Part shown: piece by piece, positions 1 through 10,709 of the stretch
Layout: the number at the start of each line of letters is the position of its first letter
Numbering within the stretch: position 1 is the stretch's first letter
Origin: Branchiostoma floridae
Taxonomy: Eukaryota > Chordata > Leptocardii > Amphioxiformes > Branchiostomatidae
Direction of reading: 5' to 3'
Assembly (NCBI RefSeq): GCF_000003815.2
Contig: NC_049980.1
Location: 28,261,273-28,325,272 of the forward strand
DNA: 64,000 nucleotides
The notes under the pieces: generated by a model
What the model was told of the DNA's origin: nothing
Seen by the model: only the letters and a program-made list of their open reading frames with translations
The model's database searches: none
Made by a program: the position numbers and the translations under genes

Positions 1-413
1 CCCACTCTGTCTAAGGAACGGTATTGGACCTTTTACCTCTGCAACAGAGGGGAAGGGAAACATATTTATTTGTCTGTGTTTTCTTCTTTTCCAAACAAAT
101 ATGGTCATCGCCCTGGACCAGATGGCTTTCACTATGCATAGGTTTTCAATATGCACTGCTGAGGTAACGGACATCCCGTGGTGTTCGATTACATAATGCG
201 GCATGGCAGCGCTTCGGGGGTGGGGTGGGGGGTTTTCTATTGTTGGCCGGCCACAAAATATAAAATATAATTGAGTAAAAAGAATAGATAGTGCAATAGT
301 TCAATAGTTTTTAAGGCTATACAATGCACTGCAGGTAGGCAGGCATGTGAAAGTAAGCCTTGTACATTAGCTTGAAAATGTTATCTTTCTCGTTCTGTAC
401 ATATTTTTTTCAG

Positions 414-1741
414 TCCCAGCTTCTGGCCAGTAATCCAAGTTCTGGTAGGCAAGCACCATCTACGACATCCCGTAGACGTGGACTCGGAGGCGATTGTGTC
501 GTCGGTGCAAAAAGTGTTCCTTCACGAAGAGTATGATGCTATGAATAACTGGAATAATGACATAGCTCTAGTAAAACTGAGCTCAAGCATAGATGAGACA
601 AGCAACTTTATCAACTACGCTTGTCTAGGAGACAGCGAGACAGCGAGTTTCGACGAGAACTCGTACTGCTTTACATCAGGCTGGGGCGACACTTCATTCA
701 GTATGTAACCGAACTTTTGTCAGGCATATTGTATTTAGCCATAGCCCTAGATTACTTAATTTAATTGAAAAGTACTTGGGCTGTTTAGCACAATACTTAA
801 TGCTTTTGATGCACGCGACACTGCACAATTACTTTATCGTAGAATGTGAAGTCGCATGCATGTTTTACTTCCTGCAGTTGATATATTTCGGGAAATAATA
901 CTCTCATGTTGGGTTCATTACTCCCTTGAATTGGATTTATTTCACATGCACTAGACCTCATTATTAGAATATCATGTAAAATATAAAAGTATGACTAGGC
1001 AGACGTAAACGAAACACACAAGGCGCATCTATAAAACTCAATGAGCGAACAGTCAAATTTTAGGTGGCAGCCGCATCGCAGCGAGGTCAGCAGCCTGGTC
1101 GAATGGAGGTGTTACTGAGATGACATTCATGACTGCCCAATTATCTTTTATAGGTGGTGAAAGACCGGAACTTTTACAGGAGCTGAAGATGGCGCTGATT
1201 CCAACTGCCGTCTGTAACCACCGCATCTCCTACGGAGGCGGGCTGACCGAGAACATGATCTGTGCCGGGTACTGGGAGGGTGGCGGCGGCACGTGTCAGG
1301 GGGACTCGGGAGGTCCTCTAGTGTGCGCGGGTGGGTAGAACCTTGTTTTATGTCGGTAGTACGTGCTAAATACGACAGAGAGGCACAAGATCATAGTTGC
1401 GCCCTCCTGTCTTCGTTTCAAACATCACGGTCCTTATATTAGTTGTGATTATTTCTTTGCGCCACGTGAAGAATTGCAGTTCTGTCATGTTCAGTCGTGG
1501 CAAATTTTGTGTTGATGTCAGTATTTCCTGTATCATACACTTTAAACAGAAGTTCTAAAGCAACGCTCATAAACCTACCATTCCACTTGATTAACTACAG
1601 GTGATGACAGCCGCTGGTATCTTACGGGTGTCACCAGTTGGGGAGCAAGATGCGCCAACCGGTACCAACCAATGGTCTTCACCAAAGTCTCCAATTACGA
1701 AGCCTGGATGCACGACAAAATGACCACTGGTGGTCAAATTG
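414..1741 (+). other. Gene A trypsin-domain exons (partial, altered S1 pocket)
   Basis: Exon 414-700 carries NDIALVKL, so catalytic Asp102 is present, and it starts in the same phase as the matching exons of B and C. Exon 1154-1330 carries GDSGGP with Ser195. Exon 1601-1741 carries TSWG. The residues before Cys191 read GGGGT where B and C read GGGDS, so position 189 (chymotrypsin numbering) is Gly rather than the trypsin Asp. Position 226 is Met (YQPMVF) instead of Gly. The family rule is that Asp189 with Gly226 gives Arg/Lys specificity, so A is inferred not to cleave like trypsin. It may be selective for other residues or poorly active. Confidence 0.85.
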
Positions 1742-4700
1742 GTATGCCTTCTTCCTTGATTCGTGTAAATTGGTATATGTGGCGTCGTGTGGCTTTACTG
1801 GTAGATGTTTGGTCCAGAATGCAGACTCGGGTATCGAATGACATGTTGTTCTCTTGGGAAAGGCACTTAACACTACTTTCCCCACTTCATTCAGGTATAA
1901 TTGAAGACTCGGTGAGGATGTTAGATATCAAGAACACTCCAGTGTTCGAGGAGAGCCACAACTCGAGCACGCTAATGAACCCACCACATTCATCGAAAAG
2001 ATTAGGGTCCGTTACGGTCAGAATGGGGTATCCCGAGATCTCATTGATCTCTAGATCTGCCAATCTTTAAAACAGCAACTTAATGCTTGGCGTCATACGG
2101 TATACCTGCCCACAGTCATTGCTAACGCGTAGATACCTCAGTTTGCTCAGTCACTGGCTAACGTTGCTGCGGAAGGCAGGTCAAGTCTCTTAAACAGAAT
2201 CCAATCGGTTGAAGCTAGCATCCGCACTACTTTTCTCTTATAAGGTATACTAACCATCAGCTATGTACCATGTACAAGTTTATCATAACGCACAATGGTA
2301 GTGATCTTGGACACTGAAATCACTCTAATTGACTTGTATCCCACCAGTGTGTTAAAACGTAACGTGTTTCATACAGCTTGTACGGAGAACACCACAGTCA
2401 TCTGCGGAGACGGCAGCTGCTTCCCTGCAGACTACAGGTGTGACGGCTACGAGGACTGCGGCGATGGGGCAGACGAGAACGGTTGCCGTGAGTGACGTAA
2501 TATTATCTATTTAGTCGTCATATTTTTCTTTGAAAGCTGATATTGTCTTTGTACTAACGTCTAACATCTCTTCATTCCACATTAGAACTAGCTTGTGCCC
2601 TGTATTGTGAAAACTACGCCAAGTGCATCCCTACGCAGTGGGTCTGCGACTATTGGGCCGACTGTGACGATCTTGCAGATGAACAGAACTGTAGTAAGTT
2701 GGCATGTTCGCGTAGACTGATATGCGATCCATAAACTGGAATCAAATCAGTTACTTTGTAGTTTATGTGGGTGTCTGTGTGGCGCAACTGCTAGAGCGTT
2801 TTAATCAGAATCAGTAGGTCCTGAGTTCAATACTCGCCATGCACCTGCCCCCAGAGCGTGACGTGACGCCTACCGAGCCTCACGGCTAATCTGTCTAAAG
2901 GTGCCCAAAACACCTACGGATTTGGTGCTGTCAGAGTGTCAACATCTGCACACTTGCCACTAAGACCCGTGAATTTTTTTGTAGTTTATGTGTCGTACGC
3001 TACAGAGATGAAGTTTTCCATGTGATGTAGTTTTCCTTTTTTTCAGATTGTACGGATACGTTCACGTGTGACAACGGTATCTGTGTTCTGCCTGAGTACC
3101 GATGTGACGGGATCAACCACTGTGGAGACGGAAGTGACGAACGTTACTGTGAGTGGCATCGCGTCATGATTTTTCAATTAGTCCGGCTTAATTCCAACCA
3201 TTCAGAAACAATATGTCTCTTAATTTGTAAACAGTTGTACAGATAGCAACAAACAACGACATTCTTGATTTCAACAAACCTTGAATCTATATGAATTAAT
3301 TTCCAGTGGGAGAAACCTACTTGAGGTGAATGTAGAGATTGTTCCTGGCTTTGTTGTCAACATGGTACATGGCAATGTACAACATATTCTAAGTGCGTCC
3401 TTCTGTATGTGTTTGTCTCGCTGTCTAGTCTAAATCGTGGCCTCAACTAACTACATTTTGCAGCCGGAGAAGGTAGATACACTTCTACAGGTCTTTACCC
3501 ATTCGGTCGAATAAATTTAGGTGACTCCAGAATAGCATCGTCTTCATCAAAATCAATTCACACATAGCTCCACGTCTATCGATAATAAAGACAACAGCAA
3601 GCATTAACCTGTCCGATCAACCTACATTGAGGTGATTCCAGTACAGCATCGCCATCACCAACCGCTGCAGATCCAACGACCAGCTAGTCAGTTATTACCC
3701 TGCATATGCGTATCTACATTTTCTATTGACATCGACGATAATGAAAAATTTCTTACCCGATCTACCTCCACCCAGGTGACTCCACTACAACATTGTCATC
3801 ACCATCCACTGAGGCTCCAGTGGCCAGCTCGTCAGCTATTACCATGCCAGCAACAGCTACAAGCGAGACAGCAACTGATGTAGCAACTACAGCTCCAATC
3901 TTGACGACAGGAAAAGTTGACGTCACCACAAGCACGCCATCTGCGTCAACTGAAGGTCCTTTTAGCAAATATTTTAATCTGTCTTTGCACTTGGTATGCG
4001 CGACGTATAAATGAGCAATGACGTGTCCTCATCTTTCCCGTAGCTGTTGTTTTGCAGATTATCACTAAAGAAAGTCAAGATTAGGTAATAACGTTTTTAT
4101 AAAGGTCTTTACAAAGAACTGATGATATTTGGCATGTTAATTGTAGTCCATTCTATCACTAATTAAGTAATTTATCTTTAGATGTCACAACTCCCATAAT
4201 GTAAAAATAGATAAATATATGCCTTTGATGGACTGCTTTGCTATTAGAAGGAATAAAGAAACTAATGATTAGCATACTCCATTGTAATACTATATCAAAG
4301 AATTATGTTAGCCCTTATTGTTATGTACACTAGTATGTTAAGCTTTATTCTACACATTACCTCTATTTTGTACTTTCTGTAATAGCTGTTGCCATACACT
4401 GTACCGTGTACAATTGCTGTGCAATAAAGTCCTTCTATGTATCACATAACAAGCGATGTCCTCTCCCATTAACCTCTCTTCAGGCAGTACCACAACTGCA
4501 ATGGTCAGCCCATCAGCATCCACTGTGCCGATGACGTCGACAAGTGAAGCATCAACAGAGACTGGTACAACTGACGCGGTAACCCCAACTGTGACAACTG
4601 GGAACGAAGTCGTCTTCACAAGCAAACTGCCAGCATCAACAAAAGGTTTCAATAAAGAGCTAATACCACATGCATTTACATTAAAAATTTTGCAACCTTA

Positions 4701-7700
4701 TACGGGAGAAACATTTGGCACCATCTATGCTCGAAAGATTTTAGAAGTTTCTAAATTTCTATGATCCTGATGCTAGAAATTCTTCAAATAAGCCTAATAA
4801 AGTTTATTATAGTCTGATTTCTGATTTTTTTTCCCAATGGAACTTAATAGGATACTACATTGTGATGTTTTGTATCCACCCCCCCCCCCCCCCCCCCACA
4901 GCTGCCATGACAGTGGTTGAGATGGAGGTGACCCTCTCCAGTGTAACGTTCACGGCGGATCTGCAGGACAGCAGCACTGAAGCGTTCCAGACACTGTCAG
5001 CACAAGTCATCGCAGCCGTAAGCAACCTTACCATGACATATTTCACAAAATTTCAGATGAGGTACTTTCACACTTTTCATACTAGCTCCTTTCCCATGTA
5101 CACCTCTAACTTATTTGGGAATGGTCGTATGTTCAGAGCTAGAAGCGACTGTATATACTGTATCTTAAACGTCGGAGCGAACTACTTTCCGGATGGTACC
5201 CAGGCTAGTTGGAAGTGGGACAGAGGATAAATACAAAGTTTTATGTTTCAGATCACCCCTGTTTACCAAAACTACCCAGGCTTTGCTGGAGCAGTCGTCA
5301 GGGGTTTCAGGTACGGTCGTCTCAAATTCGGTCAATATAAAAAAAAAATCAGACGAACTGAACTAGGCTCTGATATTTAGATGTATATATCTTTCTAGGT
5401 GCAGCCAGATCAGCTTTCATTACACGTTTAACAGTTCTATTCGTATTGATAATTCGCATTACTGTTTCAAATTGGTGGTGGCGACGGAGTCAACATTTTC
5501 CAACCATACCTGGAGCTGATGTATCCGATAAAGGAAAATTGCAGACTATACATGTCATGATTTTTTTTACTGGCGTCTTGAAGCTTTACACGAGCAGAAG
5601 AGATTTGTATTTGTATTTTGTATTTGGTGGGCCAACTACTCTGTCTTGGCAGCCAGTGGCTGAATTGCGAGGAGCTTACAATAGGCGGGGCTAAATCGCA
5701 AGGGTCTGGAGGGAGCTGCCATTCTGCGCCACTCAAGTGACCTCAATACGACAGTAATTTCCCCAGGTGCGGTCATGGGACTGTGGGGTTTGAACCACGC
5801 ACTCCGCACCATCACACGGGTTCTTTAACGTGCATGGGTGTTGCTCTCCCCAACACGGGACCTCCATTTAACGTCCTAACTGAGGGACGGCCCAGACACG
5901 CTGCCGCTGCGCCACGCGATCTCACAATAGCAAATTTAACAAAGCAAACGTTGCTTACGTTTAAATACTGTGCTCATTACAGGTCAGGTAGTGTGATTGC
6001 CGATGTCAACATCCTCATCAACAGCCAAGCGGAGCCGGGTAACCGGGAGGTGCCCCTAGCGGTAGCCAGTGTACTGCAGTCAGCTATAACCATCGGAGGT
6101 AGCATGGACCTGGAAGTCCGCGGCGTGGCTTATAGGATGGACGGTAAATTCTTTCTACCCGCTACAATATATTAGGTCACAGTGAGTATTAGCAACTGAA
6201 TGCATTGTAACATAGAATACGGTCGATAGAATGGCACTTAACATGTGTGACGTTAGATGGAGGAGTAAACTATGCTAGCAGATACTAGATGGTCCTGGGT
6301 TCGATCTCTACATTTCTTTTCAGACATAATTTACTTACTTCTGCAGGTTAAAAAGTGTGTAATGAATCTAGTTGGGAGGTAAAAGGTGGCGGAAGGAGAG
6401 AGACGGCCGTTTCTGTTCAATACCGTGCCCTACACATTGCGCAACTTAGGCTTTAATGGGCTATATGGCATTACATCTACCTTTTACCAATGCGAATAAT
6501 ACCAGGATGCATTTTCGAGTACTTTTCCTCGCGCTCTGCACGCAAAGGTGTAACAGTCGACGTGGTGGTGTGCAGCGCTGGTTGCCATGACGACATGACG
6601 TGTGTCTCCAGCGGAGGAGAGTGTCGGTCCTTCTGTACGTCCAACACGGAGTACTGTCTGAACGGGGGAACCTGTCAGGACGGGAACCCGGTCCTGGAGT
6701 GCAGGTAAGAAAACGTTAACAAATTTGTGAAAATCCTGTTGCCACCTATCTTCATTATCATAAGTTCACTTCGATCACTAGAGACGATTTTTATTTTGAC
6801 ACTTAAGTTTACTTTCATTACTTCTTATGTTTTACTTGTACACTTATGTTGACTAATGTTTTTTTATTGTTTTGTAATCTTAAATGGACTTTAGGAAGAA
6901 TATATTTTGCAAGTATATTGTAAAGTCTAATGGAGATCGAAATATAAAAACAAAATAAGAAGATGAACTGAACTGAACAATAGAGATGCGATGCTCGATT
7001 TGCCTAGTCAATACCTATCAGCAATATATTACTTTGACGACGATGAAGGTTACACGTCCAGGTAATAAGATACACCAAATGATATTTACTCACAAAGTTA
7101 CAATTCAAAGTCAGATTATGGTACTGTTACTGTCAGGGTAAGATACTGCTGCACCTGCTCTTTAACAGATCTGTTCAGTGTCAATGACGGACCGTACTGG
7201 ATGCTACCTGAAACTCTGACAATTTCCAAAATCATATTTGAGATCAGAGTTGTTTGAGTAATTATTGTTTGGTTTATATTGCTTTCAGAGTGCATTATTT
7301 ACCAAATGGTGGCTCAGTCTCGTAATACTGTTCTTTGTTTTACCCTCTAAATACTGTCAAAAATCTCAACCATTCCAACCAGGCATGTTGACAGCGGAAA
7401 TGTTTCTCTTATACCTTTTCTGTATATGTAACAACTGACTAGCCATGTTTGTCTTCACAGCTGCCCTTCAGACACAACCGCTTTGTACCAGTACTCGGGA
7501 AAACGGTGCCAGAACGGAGGTGAAACATTTGATGTTTGTTTTGTAATATGTTATTTTTACGTTGTTAAGCAGTTGTTATATATAATCATTACTAGAATTT
7601 GTTTGAAACATATGTATGAAATATATCTATTATCCCATACGTTTCATCAGCCTAAGCCCCAAAAAAACTGATGTTTCCATTTTCTGTTTCCAGAGCTAAG

Positions 7701-8182
7701 TGTGTTCTTCATCGCCTTGCTTGCCGCTGCCTGCGCTCTGGTCGTCATCTTTGCGGTCGGCCTTGTGATTCGGTGCTGGCCCCGCAGAAGGTCAATGACC
7801 TTGTAAGTCTGGTCTGCTAGATTTCATCCTTTGACGTTGCTTGTTCAAAATCTATGTAATATCAAGTGGCGCTGATCACTTTCGTTAGCATCGATTTGCT
7901 ATTTTTGTTGAATGGTTAAAGATTATGACTATGAGGATGAATAGGAAAGGATGAAGTTTTGAGTTATTTGATGAAACGTAACGGTCTGTAGGCCTGCATG
8001 ATTCAATACGATAGTGGCACTCGTCTCATATCATGCTGCTAAACCCTCTCATGTTAAAATGTCAGATTCGAGAGAAGTCACCTTTCATGAATCCCATTCT
8101 GTTCCTCAGAAATGGAGTCCCTGTGGAAAACAAGGGAGTTGTCAACGTCGCCGCTACCTTTCATGAGAACGGGAAGGTGTAG
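414..8182 (+). CDS. Gene A: type I membrane LDLa/trypsin/SEA/EGF serine protease, 5' end outside window
   Basis: Fifteen exons in the window: 414-700, 1154-1330, 1601-1741, 2377-2487, 2586-2693, 3047-3148, 3776-3955, 4484-4645, 4902-5017, 5252-5310, 5983-6143, 6548-6704, 7461-7519, 7694-7802, 8110-8182. All junctions are GT-AG and the phases join into 667 codons including the stop. They encode the Asp102 and Ser195 parts of a trypsin domain, three LDLa repeats, two Ser/Thr-rich stalk exons, a SEA domain, an EGF-like domain, a membrane helix and a short tail ending HENGKV. The signal peptide, first LDLa repeats and His57 exon must lie to the left of the window. Relative to B and C, the pocket residues are changed (Gly at 189, Met at 226) and the tail is shorter. 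Family assignment is firm. Substrate is unknown. Confidence 0.88.
2377..3148 (+). other. Gene A: three LDL-receptor class A repeats
   Basis: Three exons (2377-2487, 2586-2693, 3047-3148), each encoding one six-cysteine LDLa repeat with an acidic C-terminal Ca2+ cage, for example ADEQNC and GSDERYC. Each exon is phase 1-1. They match LDLa4-6 of B and C in order, and the third joins directly to the stalk exon at 3776. In this family LDLa repeats are Ca2+-dependent ligand-binding modules. Confidence 0.88.
2770..2977 (+). mobile_element. tRNA-derived SINE with 15-bp target duplication
   Basis: A 208-bp insert in an intron of gene A, flanked by the direct repeat TTTGTAGTTTATGTG at 2755-2769 and 2978-2992. 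The 5' part has a pol III A-box-like stretch (TGGCGCAACTGCTAGAGCG) followed by a B-box-like GAGTTCAATACTC, the layout of a tRNA head. The tail is the short T run at about 2974-2980. The intact duplication suggests a fairly recent insertion by a LINE-type machinery. Confidence 0.7.
3776..4645 (+). other. Gene A: Ser/Thr-rich mucin-like stalk exons
   Basis: Exons 3776-3955 and 4484-4645, each phase 1-1, encode low-complexity Ser/Thr/Ala/Pro sequence with no cysteines, ending TPSASTEG and KLPASTKG. Such stretches are normally heavily O-glycosylated and hold domains away from the membrane. B and C have one stalk exon each, so A duplicated it. The intron between them (3956-4483) ends with a LINE-like 3' tail near 4380-4432. 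Confidence 0.8.
4902..6143 (+). other. Gene A: SEA domain exons
   Basis: Three exons (4902-5017, 5252-5310, 5983-6143) encode a SEA domain, from [10 protein letters not shown] through PVYQNYPGF to [12 protein letters not shown]. The Gly-Ser-Val motif is where SEA domains autoproteolyse in membrane mucins (GSVVV in MUC1). B and C have GSVVA and A has GSVIA. Exon structure is identical in the three genes. The intron 5311-5982 holds a SINE-like repeat on the minus strand (about 5720-5950). Confidence 0.82.
5720..5950 (-). mobile_element. SINE-like repeat, same family as 53955-54260
   Basis: On the minus strand this begins with an A-box-like GCGTGGCGCAGCGGCAGCG. It then contains TTAAATGGAGGTCCC, GGGGAGAG and CACG followed by AAAGAACC, in the same order as the element at about 54110-54260. 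It lies in the intron between SEA exons 2 and 3 of gene A. No clear target duplication was found, so boundaries are approximate. Confidence 0.5.
6548..8182 (+). other. Gene A: EGF-like, transmembrane and cytoplasmic exons
   Basis: Exons 6548-6704 and 7461-7519 form an EGF-like domain (YCLNGGTC core). Exon 7694-7802 encodes one hydrophobic helix (from [17 protein letters not shown]) followed by RCWPRRR, a stop-transfer pattern. Exon 8110-8182 ends the protein at the TAG at 8180-8182. The tail lacks the [12 protein letters not shown] stretch and the C-terminal EEDSWL of B and C. Its acceptor lies further into the homologous exon, so the tail is a shortened version. Confidence 0.85.
6845..6972 (+). 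mobile_element. LINE 3'-end-like tail
   Basis: AT-rich tract ending in a GAACTGAACTGAAC run. The same terminal pattern closes the LINE remnant at 50465-50875. It lies in the intron 6705-7460 of gene A. No coding part remains, so this is a 5'-truncated copy at best. Confidence 0.4.
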
Positions 8183-8550
8183 CGGATTTAGAGCTCGTAA
8201 ACCCACCTTTGGATGCAGCCCTGCAACCGTGCACCCCACTGACAAACCTTCCCGTGCTAAGCTACCCATTAGTTTGATTTGATGCTACTCACAATACCAT
8301 CATGGATATATGTATTGAAACATTATGAGGTGCCTTAACATATAAGCATATGTAATTCATGTATAACTAGATAGACAGATGTTACATAGATTGCACAGGC
8401 AGCCCCCCCCCCCTCAATACTTGAGTCACCGGACCCCGGCTTACAGCTATCCTTGTTAGTCCGAGCAGCAGTGAGGTTGTTAATAATACTAGTCTTGAAC
8501 TTATGTCAGATCCTTAATGTACAATGTCTGGTTCCAGATCTAGATAGTTT

Positions 8551-8720
8551 TACGACTTTGCTGTTAATTGCACAACGGATAACCGCACACTTCTGTTAAT
8601 TGCACGGAATCCCCAAATCCCAAACCGGTGCGGTCCAGCTGGATAACTCCGCATCATTGCACCATCCAGATAATCGCAATGCGTTCGCAAATGGAGTGTG
8701 CAATTAAACGGCTTCTACTG
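8551..8720 (-). mobile_element. Degraded pogo/Tigger-like MITE fragment
   Basis: The right end reads CAGTAGAAGCCGTTTAATTG on the minus strand, next to TA at 8721-8722. The left part repeats CTGTTAATTGCAC twice. Ends beginning CAGT with a TA target fit Tc1/mariner/pogo-type non-autonomous elements. The left terminus is not recognisable, so it is probably incomplete. Confidence 0.4.
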
Positions 8721-8929
8721 TAGTACCAAATTACACATGGGCCAGGAAGTTTCCTTATTTTTACAAGGGGGTCGCTGACTCCTACTAGGACATGGTTTCA
8801 AATGGGTAGTTTTCATTTACTGAAATGATTTACATACATGTTATTCAGTTATATTTTAGATTTGTTAATGTGTAGCACTGCAGATTATACTACAGGAATA
8901 TCATTGTCACACCTGTATCTGAACGAAAT

Positions 8930-8930
<1 letters not shown>

Positions 8931-8966
<36 letters not shown>

Positions 8967-9012
8967 TACGCACATATACATACACACGCACACAAACATA
9001 CGCACACACACA
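8931..9012. repeat. (CA)n microsatellite
   Basis: Pure CA to about 8961, then interrupted CA with CATACG variants. It lies in the A-B interval. Confidence 0.9.
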
Positions 9013-9051
9013 TATGTACAATGATATACATACAGACACTTTAAGATACAT

Positions 9052-9055
<4 letters not shown>

Positions 9056-9106
<51 letters not shown>
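9056..9106. repeat. (AT)n microsatellite
   Basis: About 50 bp of uninterrupted AT dinucleotides. Confidence 0.9.
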
Positions 9107-9109
<3 letters not shown>

Positions 9110-10235
9110 AACTACGTATATACCGTACTAAAGTAAGATAAGACTATAAAGACTGACAAATGAAATGCAAAGGCATGGTTCTCTCTACTCTATTACTGCC
9201 ATTACTTAATTGTGATACACGATGAAGAAACACAATGATAGGATTTCTATGCTCATACATCTTTTATGCCCATGAGGGATGTACTTGTATACTGTATTGT
9301 GTATCTTATGTTCTTACTATCTACGTTCTTACATGTAGTCTAGTATATCTTATAACAAAACAGTCCAGAAAAGAAATCACTTTTTCTCTTCTACCCGTAG
9401 CCCCATGTGCTGTGTCAAAGCAAGGAAAATGTTATGACATCTGCTGACAGGAAGGAATGGATCGATTCGAAGTATGGTATTAATAATACCTTGGTTTAGT
9501 TTGAAAACACAGTACATGTGGATGGAGCGACTTATTTAGTGGCAATAAATGTGCAGCAGCTCACTTCCGTCTGTCTTGTCGTTTCTTTAATAAGTGTATA
9601 GGACTATATGAGGAGCTTTTTCCAACACTAAAATCTCAACGCTGACTTACCATACACTGCTTCTGACATTGGAGTGGATCATGACACAGCACATTGGATG
9701 ACGTAGACAAGACTTTGCCCCCAAAATATCTTCATGACCATCCAGATTAAGAAAACAGTATGATACAGTGGTGTATGAATGTGGTATCTTACTTACATCT
9801 ACAATGACTAACATATATATAGGGTAACATTTACTTATAGATTCGGTAAAGCTGTGGAATCTGTTTAAGGTTTAAGATTGCCTCTGATACGTGATTGTTC
9901 AAGAAGATGATAGACCAATTTTATGGATCATAATCATAGTTTTTAGTGCACATCACATGTTTGCCCTCTGACCTCACTTCTGAATTTTACACTTTGTGTA
10001 ATGTGTATTTGATATGTAAGTCTGATCTGTATCTGAGTGTATGTTATTGTATCTGTTCATGCACTGTATATCTTTATTGTATGAGCCCTGGAAGATTAGC
10101 TAAGTGTGTTGAAGGGCATCCCAATAAACTCAATAGACTCAATATACTAGTTTGTACAATGTCAACTTCTTCTTCAACGACTGACCTTTCAACTGATAGT
10201 TCTTAATGCCCCGTGTGATCGGCAATTAACCAAAC

Positions 10236-10600
10236 ACTACAAACGTAGCTGTACTTACAACTGATCTGAGGTCGATTAACGGACTAATGATTAACTATAG
10301 ATCAGTGGTCTGACACGCCGCGTTTATTGACCCTTGAGTCACATATCCGCTCACCCTGCCTATCTACTTCAAACAAATGTCATCGAGAGCGAAAAACACG
10401 CACAAAGCAAGCATGATGTTAATCATTGCTAAGGATCCACCCAGGTGCGCGCTAAAACTTGCTCACGCCTGTGTACGTACTCAGAACGAGAGGACTATAG
10501 CGTGAAGCCGCCGACTCAAGACTGCAGGCTACTAACTCAGAGCTGCTGGTTTGGAGAAGCAACCTTTCTGCATAGCTACGGACCAAGTCAAGGGGGCAGT
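10236..10600 (+). promoter_or_regulatory. Gene B promoter/5' UTR, duplicated at gene C
   Basis: This flank is strongly similar to 48190-48519 upstream of gene C, including the stretch from GGTCGATTAACGGACT through CACCCTGCCTATCTACTTC. It contains ACTAATGATTAAC at 10283-10295, close to the HNF1 consensus GTTAATNATTAAC. The C copy has ACTGATGATTAAC at 48231-48243. The start site is unknown. The similarity may reflect recent duplication rather than selection. Confidence 0.5.
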
Positions 10601-10709
10601 ATGGCTTTGCACCTGCGCTGTTCTGTTGTCTTGTTGGTGTTGGTCGTTGCGCTGACCGTGGTGTGGTCTGCGAGCGCTGTCAAGCCGAAAGGTTGGAGAG
10701 GAACTAAAG
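10601..10709 (+). other. Gene B signal-peptide exon
   Basis: ATG at 10601 opens a typical signal peptide: a short polar start, a [14 protein letters not shown] core and a WSASA-type cleavage region, then [10 protein letters not shown]. The reading frame is open further upstream without a better ATG. The same exon in gene C (48520) begins at the homologous ATG, which supports this start. Confidence 0.88.

Larger units (their letters stand above)
8183..10230. other. Gene A 3' UTR and A-B intergenic stretch
   Basis: No protein-coding gene seen. Contents are a degraded pogo-like repeat (about 8551-8720), a CA microsatellite (8931-9012), an AT microsatellite (9056-9106), candidate poly(A) signals AATAAA at 9544-9549 and 10123-10128, and an AT-rich LINE-tail-like segment ending in AATAAACTCAATAGACTC near 10140. 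Which poly(A) signal A uses cannot be told from sequence alone. Confidence 0.55.

Noticed and set aside
4879-4897. Poly-C tract as a functional motif
   Set aside because: Simple homopolymer in the polypyrimidine position of a splice acceptor, and possibly sequencing-length noise.
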